Positions 33,126 through 41,146 of a stretch of DNA of 55,413 bases are shown here, piece after piece (within the stretch, counting starts at the first letter, position 1; every line of letters starts with the position of its first letter). The position numbers and the translations under genes were made by a program. This stretch comes from Spirochaetes bacterium RBG_16_49_21 (GTDB taxonomy: Bacteria > Spirochaetota > UBA4802 > UBA5550), in the NCBI GenBank assembly GCA_001829495.1, contig MIBJ01000017.1, forward strand, positions 27,914 to 83,326. Reading direction: 5' to 3'. Below the pieces are notes generated by a model. It had not been told where the DNA came from. It searched no databases and saw only the letters and a list, made by a program, of their open reading frames with translations.

Positions 33126-34100
33126 ATGGAACGAGATTTAAAAAAGATTCTGGAGCCGCTGAACGGTCATCTGGCACTCGTTGACGAGGAAATAAGGAAA
33201 AAGCTGGCCACCGGAATTCCGATCATAGACCAAAGCGCAATGCATCTGTTTTCAAGCGGGGGGAAGCGGATACGCGCCGCCCTGGTGATCCTCACGAGCG
33301 GGCTCCACAATCGGATTCCCGACGGCATCATCGAGCTTGCCGCTGCCACGGAAATCGTTCACGCCGCGTCTCTCATTCATGACGACATCATCGACCAGTC
33401 GATGTTCAGGAGAGGGAACATCACCGTGCCCCAGAAATGGGGCAATAAAATATCAGTACTTGTTGGAGACTATATGTATGCGGTGGCGCTGGGCGCCGCG
33501 ATCCGGGACGGAAATCCCGCCATATTCCCCCTGATGGTGGCGGGAACCAAGGATATGGTCATGGGCGAGTTGTATCAGATGCAGTATTCGGAAATCGATA
33601 CGGTTCGGAGGGAGCACTACCTGGCCATCGTCGAGCTTAAAACCGCCCGGTTCATGGGTTCCTGCGCAAAGCTCGGGGGCACCAAATCAAATATGAACGC
33701 GGATGAATGCGAGGAATTGTTTAAATTCGGACAGAACCTGGGATTCGCATTCCAGATAATCGACGATACTCTGGATATCATGCAGAATTCCTCGGATATA
33801 GGCAAGGATGTGGGGAGCGACTTCAAAGACGGGAAAATAACCCTTCCCTTTCTGTATCTTATAGAACAGGGCGAGAATGATGATCTCAACCGGTTGAGGA
33901 GGTATTCATCAAACCCGAATACGGCGGATTGGGAAAAAATAAAAAAGCGGCTTGCGGATTCCGGCGCGATCTCCTATGCGATTGATTTTGCCGGCGACTA
34001 CATCGACACGGCCCGAAGCATAATGAAAAAATTTCCTGAATCTCAATTCAGAAATATTTTACTGGAGCTTTCTGATTTCTTGCTGAGCAGAACATATTGA
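33126..34100 (+). CDS. Polyprenyl diphosphate synthase, copy 1
   Basis: The 324-residue protein has both aspartate-rich motifs of trans-prenyl transferases: LIHDDIIDQSMFRRG near residue 83 and FQIIDDTLDI near residue 215, with GGKRIRAALV upstream. It resembles the long-chain (heptaprenyl/octaprenyl) group that makes quinone side chains, but chain length cannot be fixed from sequence alone. The start lacks a strong ribosome site and may be coupled to the STAS gene. A second, more divergent prenyl synthase lies at 46228-47304. Confidence 0.92.
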   Translation: MERDLKKILEPLNGHLALVDEEIRKKLATGIPIIDQSAMHLFSSGGKRIRAALVILTSGLHNRIPDGIIELAAATEIVHAASLIHDDIIDQSMFRRGNITVPQKWGNKISVLVGDYMYAVALGAAIRDGNPAIFPLMVAGTKDMVMGELYQMQYSEIDTVRREHYLAIVELKTARFMGSCAKLGGTKSNMNADECEELFKFGQNLGFAFQIIDDTLDIMQNSSDIGKDVGSDFKDGKITLPFLYLIEQGENDDLNRLRRYSSNPNTADWEKIKKRLADSGAISYAIDFAGDYIDTARSIMKKFPESQFRNILLELSDFLLSRTY

Positions 34101-34188
34101 CCAGCCGGCGGAGCTGGGAGTGAGGTAAAGTCCGTCTCCGATGGGCCTAAGGGACAATAAAAATACTTGTATTAATTTAGAATATTAT

Positions 34189-34356
34189 TAGACTTGTTGC
34201 AAAACTTACTGTCATTGCGAGCGTAGCGAAGCAATCCGCTAATGCTACAAAAAAATGACTGTTGTTAATGTATAATAATGCCTTTTTTCTATTCTGATGC
34301 GGATTGCTTCGTCGCTGGCGCTCCTCGCAATGACAGTAAGTTATGTCACAAGTCTA
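34189..34356. repeat. 168-base foldback element (TCATTGCGAG type)
   Basis: TAGACTTG (34189-34196) and CAAGTCTA (34349-34356) form the ends. Inside, ACTTACTGTCATTGCGAG and its complement, then GCGAAGCAATCCGC and GCGGATTGCTTCG, give two imperfect arms of about 55 bases around an AT-rich centre. TCATTGCGAG...GCAATCC is a dispersed repeat sequence seen in many bacteria. No coding frame was found. It occupies the gap 34101-34401. Confidence 0.75.
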
Positions 34357-34401
34357 TTATATTTTGACAGCAACAATTGACGTATATTTCAGGGAGGCAC
34401 C

Positions 34402-34623
34402 ATGATTACAAAAGAAAAAGAGGATCTTCTGAAATACTACAATCTGGGGCTGACCGCATACAAACAACGGAGATGGGCTGATGCAATACGCGCTTTTGGA
34501 AAAGCCCTGGAAATCGATCCGAACGACGGGCCCGCCGATCTGTATCTGAAGAGAGCGCATGATTATGAGCAAAACCCGCCGCCGGATGATTGGGACGGCG
34601 TGTTTGTCATGACAACAAAATAA
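34402..34623 (+). CDS. Mini-TPR protein like the tail of adenylate cyclases (73 aa)
   Basis: The 73-residue protein is one TPR-type unit (YYNLGLTAYKQRRWADAI, then FGKALEIDPNDGPADLYL) followed by NPPPDDWDGVFVMTTK. That ending is the usual last segment of many class III adenylate cyclases with a C-terminal TPR. Here it stands alone, with no cyclase domain before it: a foldback repeat lies upstream. GGGAGG is 4 bases before the ATG. It could be a trimmed remnant or a free protein-interaction module; the clean ribosome site favours expression. Confidence 0.7.
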   Translation: MITKEKEDLLKYYNLGLTAYKQRRWADAIRAFGKALEIDPNDGPADLYLKRAHDYEQNPPPDDWDGVFVMTTK

Positions 34624-34664
34624 GAGTGCCGATAACAAATCCGTATTATTGGGAAATCAGGGAA

Positions 34665-35111
34665 ATGACAAAAAAGGTAATTCAAATAAACAAAAATCCC
34701 GTATATGATATCGGCATGATCACGACCCTGTTCAGCAAGGACACGGAGTTTTATGGCGATCTGTCCTTTAAAAAATCCCTTCAGATCAACGGATATTTTG
34801 AAGGAGAGATCGCGTCGGGCGGTTTCCTGGTCGTCGGTGAAGGCGCAATCGTGAAGGCCAGCATCAAGGCAAAGACGGTCATCGTGATGGGCACCGTTTA
34901 TGGAAATATCGAGGCTTCATCCCGGCTGGAGATTCAGTCGACCGGCAAGCTCTACGGCAATATCATAACGGCGAAGCTGCAGATCGCCGATGGCGTGGTG
35001 TTTGAAGGCAAATGTGAGATGATCAAGAGCGAGCCAAAAAAGACGGGCAAGGAATCCGAGAATAAAGAGAGCACGGAAGAGCCGGAGATGGCCGAAGCCG
35101 CACAAACCTAA
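34665..35111 (+). CDS. Bactofilin family cytoskeletal protein
   Basis: The 148-residue protein has a bactofilin core (about 20-115): SFKKSLQINGYFEGEIASGG, LVVGEGAIVKASIKAKTVIV, GTVYGNIEASSRLEI and TGKLYGNIITAKLQI, a regular beta-helix. Bactofilins polymerise without nucleotide and help set cell shape or localise other proteins. The Lys/Glu-rich C-terminal tail (about 120-148) is disordered. I chose the ATG at 34665; AGGGA is very close upstream, and an alternative ATG lies at 34716. It sits after the mini-TPR gene and before a radical SAM gene. Confidence 0.88.
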   Translation: MTKKVIQINKNPVYDIGMITTLFSKDTEFYGDLSFKKSLQINGYFEGEIASGGFLVVGEGAIVKASIKAKTVIVMGTVYGNIEASSRLEIQSTGKLYGNIITAKLQIADGVVFEGKCEMIKSEPKKTGKESENKESTEEPEMAEAAQT

Positions 35112-35128
35112 CCGGGGCACTATCCGTT

Positions 35129-36127
35129 ATGAATGACCATGAAGCTTCCTTTTATGAAAAGCGCAGCGGGGGAAGCGTTCAATGCTGGCTTTGCCCGCAC
35201 AACTGCGTTATCCGGGACCAAAAATACGGCGTCTGCGGGGTGCGGAAGAACAGCGGCGGCACCCTCTATTCCGAGATTTATGGACGGCTGACCGCCGTAG
35301 CCATGGACCCGATAGAGAAAAAGCCCTTGTACCACTTCTATCCCGGCAGCCGGATCCTGTCCATCGGGACGAAGGGCTGCAACATGAAGTGCCCGTACTG
35401 CCAGAACTGGCATATCTCACAGGACCGGACGGCTCAAACCACCTATTATCCTTCCGCCGATATCGTGGCCGCAGCAGTCCAGGAAAAATCCATCGGCATC
35501 GCCTACACCTATTCCGAGCCGGTCATATGGTACGAATACGTCCGCGATACCTCCCTGCTCGGCAGGAAAAAGGGCCTTAAAAACGTGATGGTGACCAACG
35601 GATTCATCAATCAAGAGCCGCTTACGGAGCTCCTCGAATTTATCGACGCAATGAACATAGACCTGAAAAGCTTCAGGGAGGAGACCATGGCGCAGGTACA
35701 GAAGGCACGCCTTGCCGAGGTGCTCGAGACGATCAAGACCGCCCATGCCGGCGGGTGCCATATCGAGATAACGACCCTGGTGGTCACCGGCATCAATGAC
35801 GACAGGGGCGAGATGCGGGACATCATGGATTTCATAGCTTCAGTCGATAAAAACATCCCCTGGCATATATCCCGGTATCACCCGAGTTACAAGTATGATC
35901 GCGAGGCGACCGACATAGAGTTCCTCATGAAAGTCCGTGAGGAGGCGGGGGAAAAACTGAACTACATTTACTGCGGCAACATTCCCGCCGGAGCCGTCGG
36001 CCACGATACCCTGTGCCCGTCGTGTAAATCGACCGCCATCAATAGAAATGGCTACTTTACAAAGATCGAAAATCTGGACGGGAGCAGCTGCTCGAAATGC
36101 GGGTATGATCTGGGAATAATACGATAG
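35129..36127 (+). CDS. amrS: AmmeMemoRadiSam-system radical SAM enzyme (AmrS)
   Basis: The 332-residue protein has the radical SAM motif CNMKCPYCQNW near residue 85, YTYSEPVIWYEYV, and GLKNVMVTNGFINQEPL. These match the radical SAM member of the AmmeMemoRadiSam set, related to pyruvate formate-lyase activases. A Cys-rich N-terminus (CWLCPHNC, CGVR) and a C-terminal zinc-ribbon (CPSCK, CSKC) frame the core. The reaction is not established. The AMMECR1 and MEMO partners are not in the window. Confidence 0.87.
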   Translation: MNDHEASFYEKRSGGSVQCWLCPHNCVIRDQKYGVCGVRKNSGGTLYSEIYGRLTAVAMDPIEKKPLYHFYPGSRILSIGTKGCNMKCPYCQNWHISQDRTAQTTYYPSADIVAAAVQEKSIGIAYTYSEPVIWYEYVRDTSLLGRKKGLKNVMVTNGFINQEPLTELLEFIDAMNIDLKSFREETMAQVQKARLAEVLETIKTAHAGGCHIEITTLVVTGINDDRGEMRDIMDFIASVDKNIPWHISRYHPSYKYDREATDIEFLMKVREEAGEKLNYIYCGNIPAGAVGHDTLCPSCKSTAINRNGYFTKIENLDGSSCSKCGYDLGIIR

Positions 36128-36133
36128 TCAATT

Positions 36134-36161
36134 GAAGGCGAGGATGATCATCCTCGCCTTC
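36134..36161. repeat. 28-base perfect palindrome, family copy 1
   Basis: The half-site GAAGGCGAGGATGA is followed by its exact complement, so the whole 28 bases are one palindrome. It lies between the convergent amrS-type and NrfD genes. Related copies are at 50495-50522, 50577-50604 and 55388 to the window end. It could act as a two-way transcription barrier, but no T-run is present. Confidence 0.8.
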
Positions 36162-36183
36162 TAAAAGCCATGGACCTAATTTA

Positions 36184-37425
36184 TTATGCCCCGCCTTCCT
36201 GCTGTCCGTGTTTCTCCGCATGCGGGAAAAGGGGAAGGTACTTCGCGCACCACATGTAGACCATGGCCATGATCGAAAGCCCTCCCAGCATGATGAACCA
36301 TTCCTGGATCGTCGGGTTATACGCTATAAACTGCTTCCAGGGGAAGTTGGGTGCTGCTGAGCCGTTCAGCACGATGCTCAATTTGCTCGCGATTATGGCC
36401 AGGGTTCCGCTGGCGACGCCGATGAGGAAAAATTTCTCCTGTTCACGGTATCTCTTCACCAGGAGCATCACTATGGCGGCTGCCGCGAAGATCAGCTCGA
36501 TAAAACAGAGCCAGCCGTATGCGGGGCTGAGGAGATTAATGAATCTCCGGTCAAACAGGGGAACGTATGTACCGATCCGAACGGCGAGGTCATAGATCCT
36601 GAATGCGAGATAGAACAGCATCATAGTCCCTGAGATCTTCGCGATGGAATAAAATGTACCGGCCGGTACGACCTCTTTCTTCATTACCGTGCCGGCCAGA
36701 TACGCACACAAGGCCATAAACGAGGTGCCGCCCGCAATAGCGCCCACGATCGCCAGGTAGAAGAAGTGAGGGCTGAACCATGTCGGCTTCGCATACATAA
36801 CGCCCCACATTCCTCCGCCCAGGGATCCCTGGTGAAAGAAGGAAAGGAAAGTTCCGGCAGCGGCGAATATCCACATCAATCGGTGCAGATAGTGGCCGAT
36901 GTAATGGAGTACTGGTATTTTATCAAGGATCTTGTGCTTTAACGCAACAGGGATCAATTCCACGAAAAGAATCATGAAATAGAAGGTCAGGCACCAGACC
37001 ACTTCCGTAAGCATGGAAGCCGGCAGGAGGCCGGGCCCCCAGTTGGGATAGGTGTATCCGAACCATGCGCGGAGCGGCTGGCCGATGTCAAACACAAGGT
37101 ATATAAACGTAAACAAATAACAGAGGAAACCGAGGAGAACCGTTGAATTGATCATCGGCTCAAGCTGGTCGTTCCTGAATATATACAGGATAAAACCGGT
37201 GGTAAAGGCGCCGCCGCCCAGCGCCACAAGCCCGAGATCCCCGATGATCCACTGGCCGAAAGGATAAGAATTGTTCATGTCGGTGTATCCCAGACCCCAG
37301 AAAAGGATCTGTATGCCGAAGACGATAAAGCCGGCGGCCAGAAAAAACATGATAGCGAGCGCTATTCTTACATTCTTCGAATAGCCGTTGAATTCATCTT
37401 TGATTTTTTTTATAAGAGCATTCAC
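36184..37425 (-). CDS. qrcD: NrfD-family membrane subunit, QrcD-like
   Basis: The 413-residue protein has about ten hydrophobic segments and the NrfD/PsrC pattern, including SMLTEVVWCLTFYF and HRLMWIFAAAGTFLSFFHQG. This subunit holds the quinone site of complexes such as Nrf, Psr, Ttr, ACIII and Qrc. GGAG is 7 bases before the GTG at 37425, which is the start. It is last in the minus-strand operon cytochrome c, molybdopterin-family, Fe-S, NrfD. That gene order is the basis for the Qrc assignment. Confidence 0.85.
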   Translation of the reverse strand: MNALIKKIKDEFNGYSKNVRIALAIMFFLAAGFIVFGIQILFWGLGYTDMNNSYPFGQWIIGDLGLVALGGGAFTTGFILYIFRNDQLEPMINSTVLLGFLCYLFTFIYLVFDIGQPLRAWFGYTYPNWGPGLLPASMLTEVVWCLTFYFMILFVELIPVALKHKILDKIPVLHYIGHYLHRLMWIFAAAGTFLSFFHQGSLGGGMWGVMYAKPTWFSPHFFYLAIVGAIAGGTSFMALCAYLAGTVMKKEVVPAGTFYSIAKISGTMMLFYLAFRIYDLAVRIGTYVPLFDRRFINLLSPAYGWLCFIELIFAAAAIVMLLVKRYREQEKFFLIGVASGTLAIIASKLSIVLNGSAAPNFPWKQFIAYNPTIQEWFIMLGGLSIMAMVYMWCAKYLPLFPHAEKHGQQEGGA

Positions 37426-37457
37426 CTTCTTTCTCCTTACCTCTTGAATAGTGAAGT

Positions 37458-38261
37458 TTATTTAAATCTCATCATATCCTTGATCCAGGCCTTGCTCGAA
37501 AGGTAATACACCTTCGGATTGGCAAAATGCTTAATGCGTCTTAGCTCCTCCTGCCTCTTCTCGTCTTTCCGGTCAATCGTATGAACAAGCCTGAATTTCC
37601 TCGCCTTTTCTTTCTTGAGAAGCTTGTTCAGGTCCGAATCCGGGTCGTTCAGGTCGCCGAAAAGCATGGCACCGGTCGGACATGCGGCAACGCAGGCAGG
37701 GGTGTAGGTCACGGCGTTAATGTCGATCTCGCCCCGGCTAGCAGCCTTGTCCCGCTCGCGCTTCCATATATGAGAGCAGAACTGGCATTTGACCACGGTC
37801 CCGCGCGACGCTATAGAAACATCCGGGTTGAGGGATTTTTTGAAGGATGACTCGTATTTCGGCTTCCACCAGTTGAACGTCCGGGCGTCGTAGGGGCATG
37901 CTGCCTGGCAGTAGCGGCAACCGATGCACCGGGACCATATCTGGCTCACAATGCCGTCGTCGCCGACATCGGTGGCCACGACCGGGCATACGGATACGCA
38001 CGGCGGATGGGGATTTTTCGGGTCATTCCCCTCGCACTGCTGGCACATCTTCGGGATATAGCAGACCGCGACGTTTGGATATTGTGCGTCGCGGTCATTG
38101 GTAACCTTCATCAAATCGAGAAATACCACCCGCTTGGGAGAGTCGGAATCATCCTCGAAAATCGGCATGTTGTTTTCCTGCGCGCAGGCAAGAGCGCAGG
38201 CGCCGCACCCCGTGCACCGGTCCAGGTCTATCGCCATTCCCCATCTTCTTTTCATTTCCAT
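37458..38261 (-). CDS. qrcC: 4Fe-4S dicluster subunit, QrcC-like
   Basis: The 267-residue protein has four Cys clusters in the NrfC/PsrB style: CTGCGACALAC, then CQQC with CVSVCP, CIGCRYCQAACP, and CQFC with CVAACP, enough for four [4Fe-4S] clusters. It would relay electrons between the periplasmic and membrane subunits. I chose the ATG at 38261, with AAGAGG 11 bases upstream; GTG at 38273 sits directly on that ribosome site, and ATG at 38255 is also possible. Flanking genes are 15 and 32 bases away. Confidence 0.85.
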   Translation of the reverse strand: MEMKRRWGMAIDLDRCTGCGACALACAQENNMPIFEDDSDSPKRVVFLDLMKVTNDRDAQYPNVAVCYIPKMCQQCEGNDPKNPHPPCVSVCPVVATDVGDDGIVSQIWSRCIGCRYCQAACPYDARTFNWWKPKYESSFKKSLNPDVSIASRGTVVKCQFCSHIWKRERDKAASRGEIDINAVTYTPACVAACPTGAMLFGDLNDPDSDLNKLLKKEKARKFRLVHTIDRKDEKRQEELRRIKHFANPKVYYLSSKAWIKDMMRFK

Positions 38262-38276
38262 ATTCGCATCCACCTC

Positions 38277-40232
38277 TTAACTGATTTTGACCCTGGTGAG
38301 CCACCAGTTGGCCGCTCCGGTCAGGGGATCGATATCATTCGCCATAATCCCCTTGGGGTTCACTCCCTTGTTTTTCGCATATTTAGTGTACGCCGTATGC
38401 CCGAATCCCAGAGGAATCGCTATCGTGTCCGGCGGTACCGTGTCGGTGAGGCGCGCGCGCACGCTGCCGATCTCGCCCCGCGATGATTCTATATCTATGC
38501 GCTCACCCTCCGAAACGCCGTACCTGCGGGCTGTGTCTTTGTTTATCTGCACCCAGAGCTTTCCCTGTGAAAAGGTCTTGTCGTCGATGGTCTTGAGCAC
38601 ATGGGGGAAGGCCATGCCCTCTCCGTCCCCCACGAAGGTAAGCTCAACCGGAACAAGGGAGAGAGGGAATTCCGCTGACGCCTTCACGGTCTTCTCCATG
38701 GAGGCAATCTGGTCTTTCAAAATCTTCGCGTTGTAATTGAGGTAGCCTGCGCCTGCCGCGCCCCCCGTCCACGCAAGGGCGTGATAGTCCGTCCAGGGGA
38801 AATTCCCCCTGGCGCTCTCCACCTTCTTCGCCAAATCGAGGATCATATCGCCCGCGTGCCGGGATTTGAGATACGGCGGAATCGGGGCCGTGTCCTCTTC
38901 AAGAAAGGTAATGGACGGGAATATATAATCCGCATACAACGCGGTGTCGTTCAGCAAGGGCATAACCGCAACGACAAAGGACTTCTCCATCTTCCGGGCC
39001 AATTCATCGCCGAGCGCGCTCCGGTAAACGGGGTCCGCCTCGTTCACGAAGAGCATCTCGAAATTTCCGTTCTTGATAAAATCGTCGAGGCCGGCGAATT
39101 TTTTTTCTTTTTTAAGAGAGGCATGCGCATCGGCGGACAGGGCCGGCTCCCCCAGACCCTGGATTCTTTTTAGCACGGCCCCCCGGGAGCCCACCATGCT
39201 GTTGAGGGCGTGCACCGCCATGATCTCGGCGGATGATGATGATACCGCCGCTCCGCCGCGGCCGGCAACCGCTATCGGATTCCTCGCGCGGGAAAAAGCC
39301 TCCGCAACATCTTCAATCTGTTTCTTCGTAAGGCCGGTTATTCGAGCGACCCTGTCCGTCGGATACGCGTTAACAACGGCGAGCCAGTCAGCGCCGCCGG
39401 CGGTCCTGCCCTTATTGCGGACAAGGTAGTTGGCTATGCCCAGCGCGAGAAATAGTTCGGTTCCCGGCTTAATGTTGAGCCACTGGTCGGCCATGGACGC
39501 GGTTCTGGTGCAAAGCGCATCAACCTGAACGAGCCGGGCCCCCTTCTTTCTCCACTCTACGAATGCATTGTTCATGAAGCAGGGATCGCCCCATCCCTCA
39601 AGGAGACGGGCTCCGAAGCTTACTATATAATCAGAGTTTATGAAATCATAATCAACATATCCCCCCAGAGCGGCAGTGGTGAGTGCGGAGAGCGTCGGCT
39701 CATAATAGGCGTTGCCGCTCCCGGCGGACTTGATAAGCCTGTCCAAAAGCGCGGCCGAGGGGCCCGCCTCCTTGCTGATCCCGGCAACGAGGTTCCCCGT
39801 GCCGCTGCTGACGAGCTTGTTCATCCGGGAAGCTATATCGGCCAGCGCCGCGTCCCAGTCGACCTTCTCAAAGGCGGAGCTCCTGGCCGTGCCTTTGCCG
39901 CCGGTTCTTTTAAGAGGAGCGTCGATTCGATCGGCATGGTATAAAAGCTGCAGGTAGTTCTGGAGGAAGGGAGCGCCGCTGTTGGAGGTATCGATCTTAA
40001 CCGCGCGGTCGCCGATCATTCTGATAGACAATTCACATTTGGCCCGAGATCCGGAGTACACGGCTTTCAGATAATGTTCCCTGCCGCCCGGAGGAGCATA
40101 CTGATCCTGGGTCCACTCGGCAAGCCATTGCAGGCCGAGAAAGGGAGCGCCTGAAAAAACGTATCCTGAGAGGCCGCCGGCTATCGCGCCGCCGCCTATT
40201 TTCAAGAAGTCTTTTCTGTCTATTTTTTTCAT
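38277..40232 (-). CDS. qrcB: Molybdopterin-oxidoreductase-family subunit, QrcB-like
   Basis: The 651-residue protein begins KKIDRKDFLKIGGGAIAGG, a Tat-like signal with RK in place of RR. The family domains follow: a central nucleotide-binding core (VSFGARLLEGWGDP; VQVDALCTRTASMADQWL) and a C-terminal molydopterin-dinucleotide domain (about 540-640). The N-terminal [4Fe-4S] motif is missing; only one Cys lies there (SRAKCELSI). The usual Mo-ligand position reads YEPTLSALTT without Cys. These losses suggest a non-catalytic structural subunit, as described for QrcB and ActB. Start at 40232 has GAGGAG upstream. Confidence 0.82.
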   Translation of the reverse strand: MKKIDRKDFLKIGGGAIAGGLSGYVFSGAPFLGLQWLAEWTQDQYAPPGGREHYLKAVYSGSRAKCELSIRMIGDRAVKIDTSNSGAPFLQNYLQLLYHADRIDAPLKRTGGKGTARSSAFEKVDWDAALADIASRMNKLVSSGTGNLVAGISKEAGPSAALLDRLIKSAGSGNAYYEPTLSALTTAALGGYVDYDFINSDYIVSFGARLLEGWGDPCFMNNAFVEWRKKGARLVQVDALCTRTASMADQWLNIKPGTELFLALGIANYLVRNKGRTAGGADWLAVVNAYPTDRVARITGLTKKQIEDVAEAFSRARNPIAVAGRGGAAVSSSSAEIMAVHALNSMVGSRGAVLKRIQGLGEPALSADAHASLKKEKKFAGLDDFIKNGNFEMLFVNEADPVYRSALGDELARKMEKSFVVAVMPLLNDTALYADYIFPSITFLEEDTAPIPPYLKSRHAGDMILDLAKKVESARGNFPWTDYHALAWTGGAAGAGYLNYNAKILKDQIASMEKTVKASAEFPLSLVPVELTFVGDGEGMAFPHVLKTIDDKTFSQGKLWVQINKDTARRYGVSEGERIDIESSRGEIGSVRARLTDTVPPDTIAIPLGFGHTAYTKYAKNKGVNPKGIMANDIDPLTGAANWWLTRVKIS

Positions 40233-40270
40233 GGATTCTCTCCTCAAAAAGTTTCATGATATCGGGGAAA

Positions 40271-40831
40271 TCAGTTGTGGCATACGGCGCACTTGTTGCT
40301 GATCCGGAGCGCGGCGTGGCAATCCTCGCACCGGCCCATGAGCATCTTGCCTTTCAGCATGCTCGTGTCCGTTGAATTGGCCTTGTCGCCGTGGCATGAA
40401 CCCGCGCACATCGCCTTGTTCCTGCCGTCTTCGAATTTCGCGGTCATCACAACCTTGTGGCTGAAATAGGCCAGCGGCGGCTGCTTCGCATGCGACCCCC
40501 ACGGTTTGTCCGAATCCTTGTATCTGCTTAAGACCGGTTTCCGTAAGGGGACGGTGGGATCGGCGCTCTTGTCCGGCCCCTGCCGGTCGTGGCAGGAGGT
40601 GCACTCGGCAACCGTGGGGAGCCCTTTGAATCTTCCATTGTCGTAATAGCCGTGGCAATAGGTGCAGTCAGGGCCCGCGCCATACTTGGTCAAATGGGCC
40701 TTGTGATTGAAGGGTATCGGCTTCGCCGGATGATTCGCCATCACGTAATCGCACGCGTTCCGGGAGATAATAAAGGCAAAATAAAACGCTATGATCAGAG
40801 GAATCCCAATAAACAGTATTGTCCGTTTCAC
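40271..40831 (-). CDS. qrcA: Multihaem cytochrome c subunit, QrcA-like
   Basis: The 186-residue protein has an N-terminal membrane anchor (about 4-22) and at least five haem-binding motifs: CTYCH, CTSCH, CAGSCH (a CX3CH), CEDCH and CAVCH. Several His residues suit bis-His ligation. As the entry point of a Qrc complex it would take electrons from periplasmic cytochrome c3 or similar carriers. GGAG is 7 bases before the GTG at 40831; TTG at 40834 is the alternative. It is first in the operon. Described QrcA proteins carry six haems, so a sixth site may be degenerate. Confidence 0.82.
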   Translation of the reverse strand: MKRTILFIGIPLIIAFYFAFIISRNACDYVMANHPAKPIPFNHKAHLTKYGAGPDCTYCHGYYDNGRFKGLPTVAECTSCHDRQGPDKSADPTVPLRKPVLSRYKDSDKPWGSHAKQPPLAYFSHKVVMTAKFEDGRNKAMCAGSCHGDKANSTDTSMLKGKMLMGRCEDCHAALRISNKCAVCHN

Positions 40832-40934
40832 CAAGCTTCTCCTTTTCTTTCTGTACTAATCAGAGTATTTCCGTGATACCCCGGCTCACCGGAATACAGA
40901 TCGACAACCTGATTAAAATGGAAATATCTTTAAA

Positions 40935-41072
40935 AGTAACTATTCAGCAAAATTCATAATTTAAATATTCAATAAAATAATAATTAATAATTCCTCCCCC
41001 CGCCTTCGGCGAGGAAAATTATTAATTATTATTTTTATAATATTATATTTTTTAACATACTGAATAGTTACT
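40935..41072. repeat. 138-base foldback element with 13-base inverted ends
   Basis: AGTAACTATTCAG (40935-40947) is exactly inverted at 41060-41072. A second pair, TAATTAATAATTCCTC and GAGGAAAATTATTAATTA, closes the centre around GCCTTCGGC, so the whole element folds back on itself. There is no coding frame. It lies in the gap 40832-41146 upstream of the cytochrome operon. Confidence 0.8.
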
Positions 41073-41146
41073 CAAAATTTATTTATGGGTGTGGTCACGG
41101 TCAATTGAATTATATATTTTGATCCGCGACGTATATGTCAACAAAA

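Noticed and set aside
36134-36161. Palindrome considered as a Rho-independent terminator
   Set aside because: Neither strand has a T-run after the stem, although its position between convergent genes would suit one.
36184-40831. Respiratory operon considered as alternative complex III
   Set aside because: In ACIII the molybdopterin-like and Fe-S parts are usually fused and extra subunits are present; here they are separate and only four genes occur.
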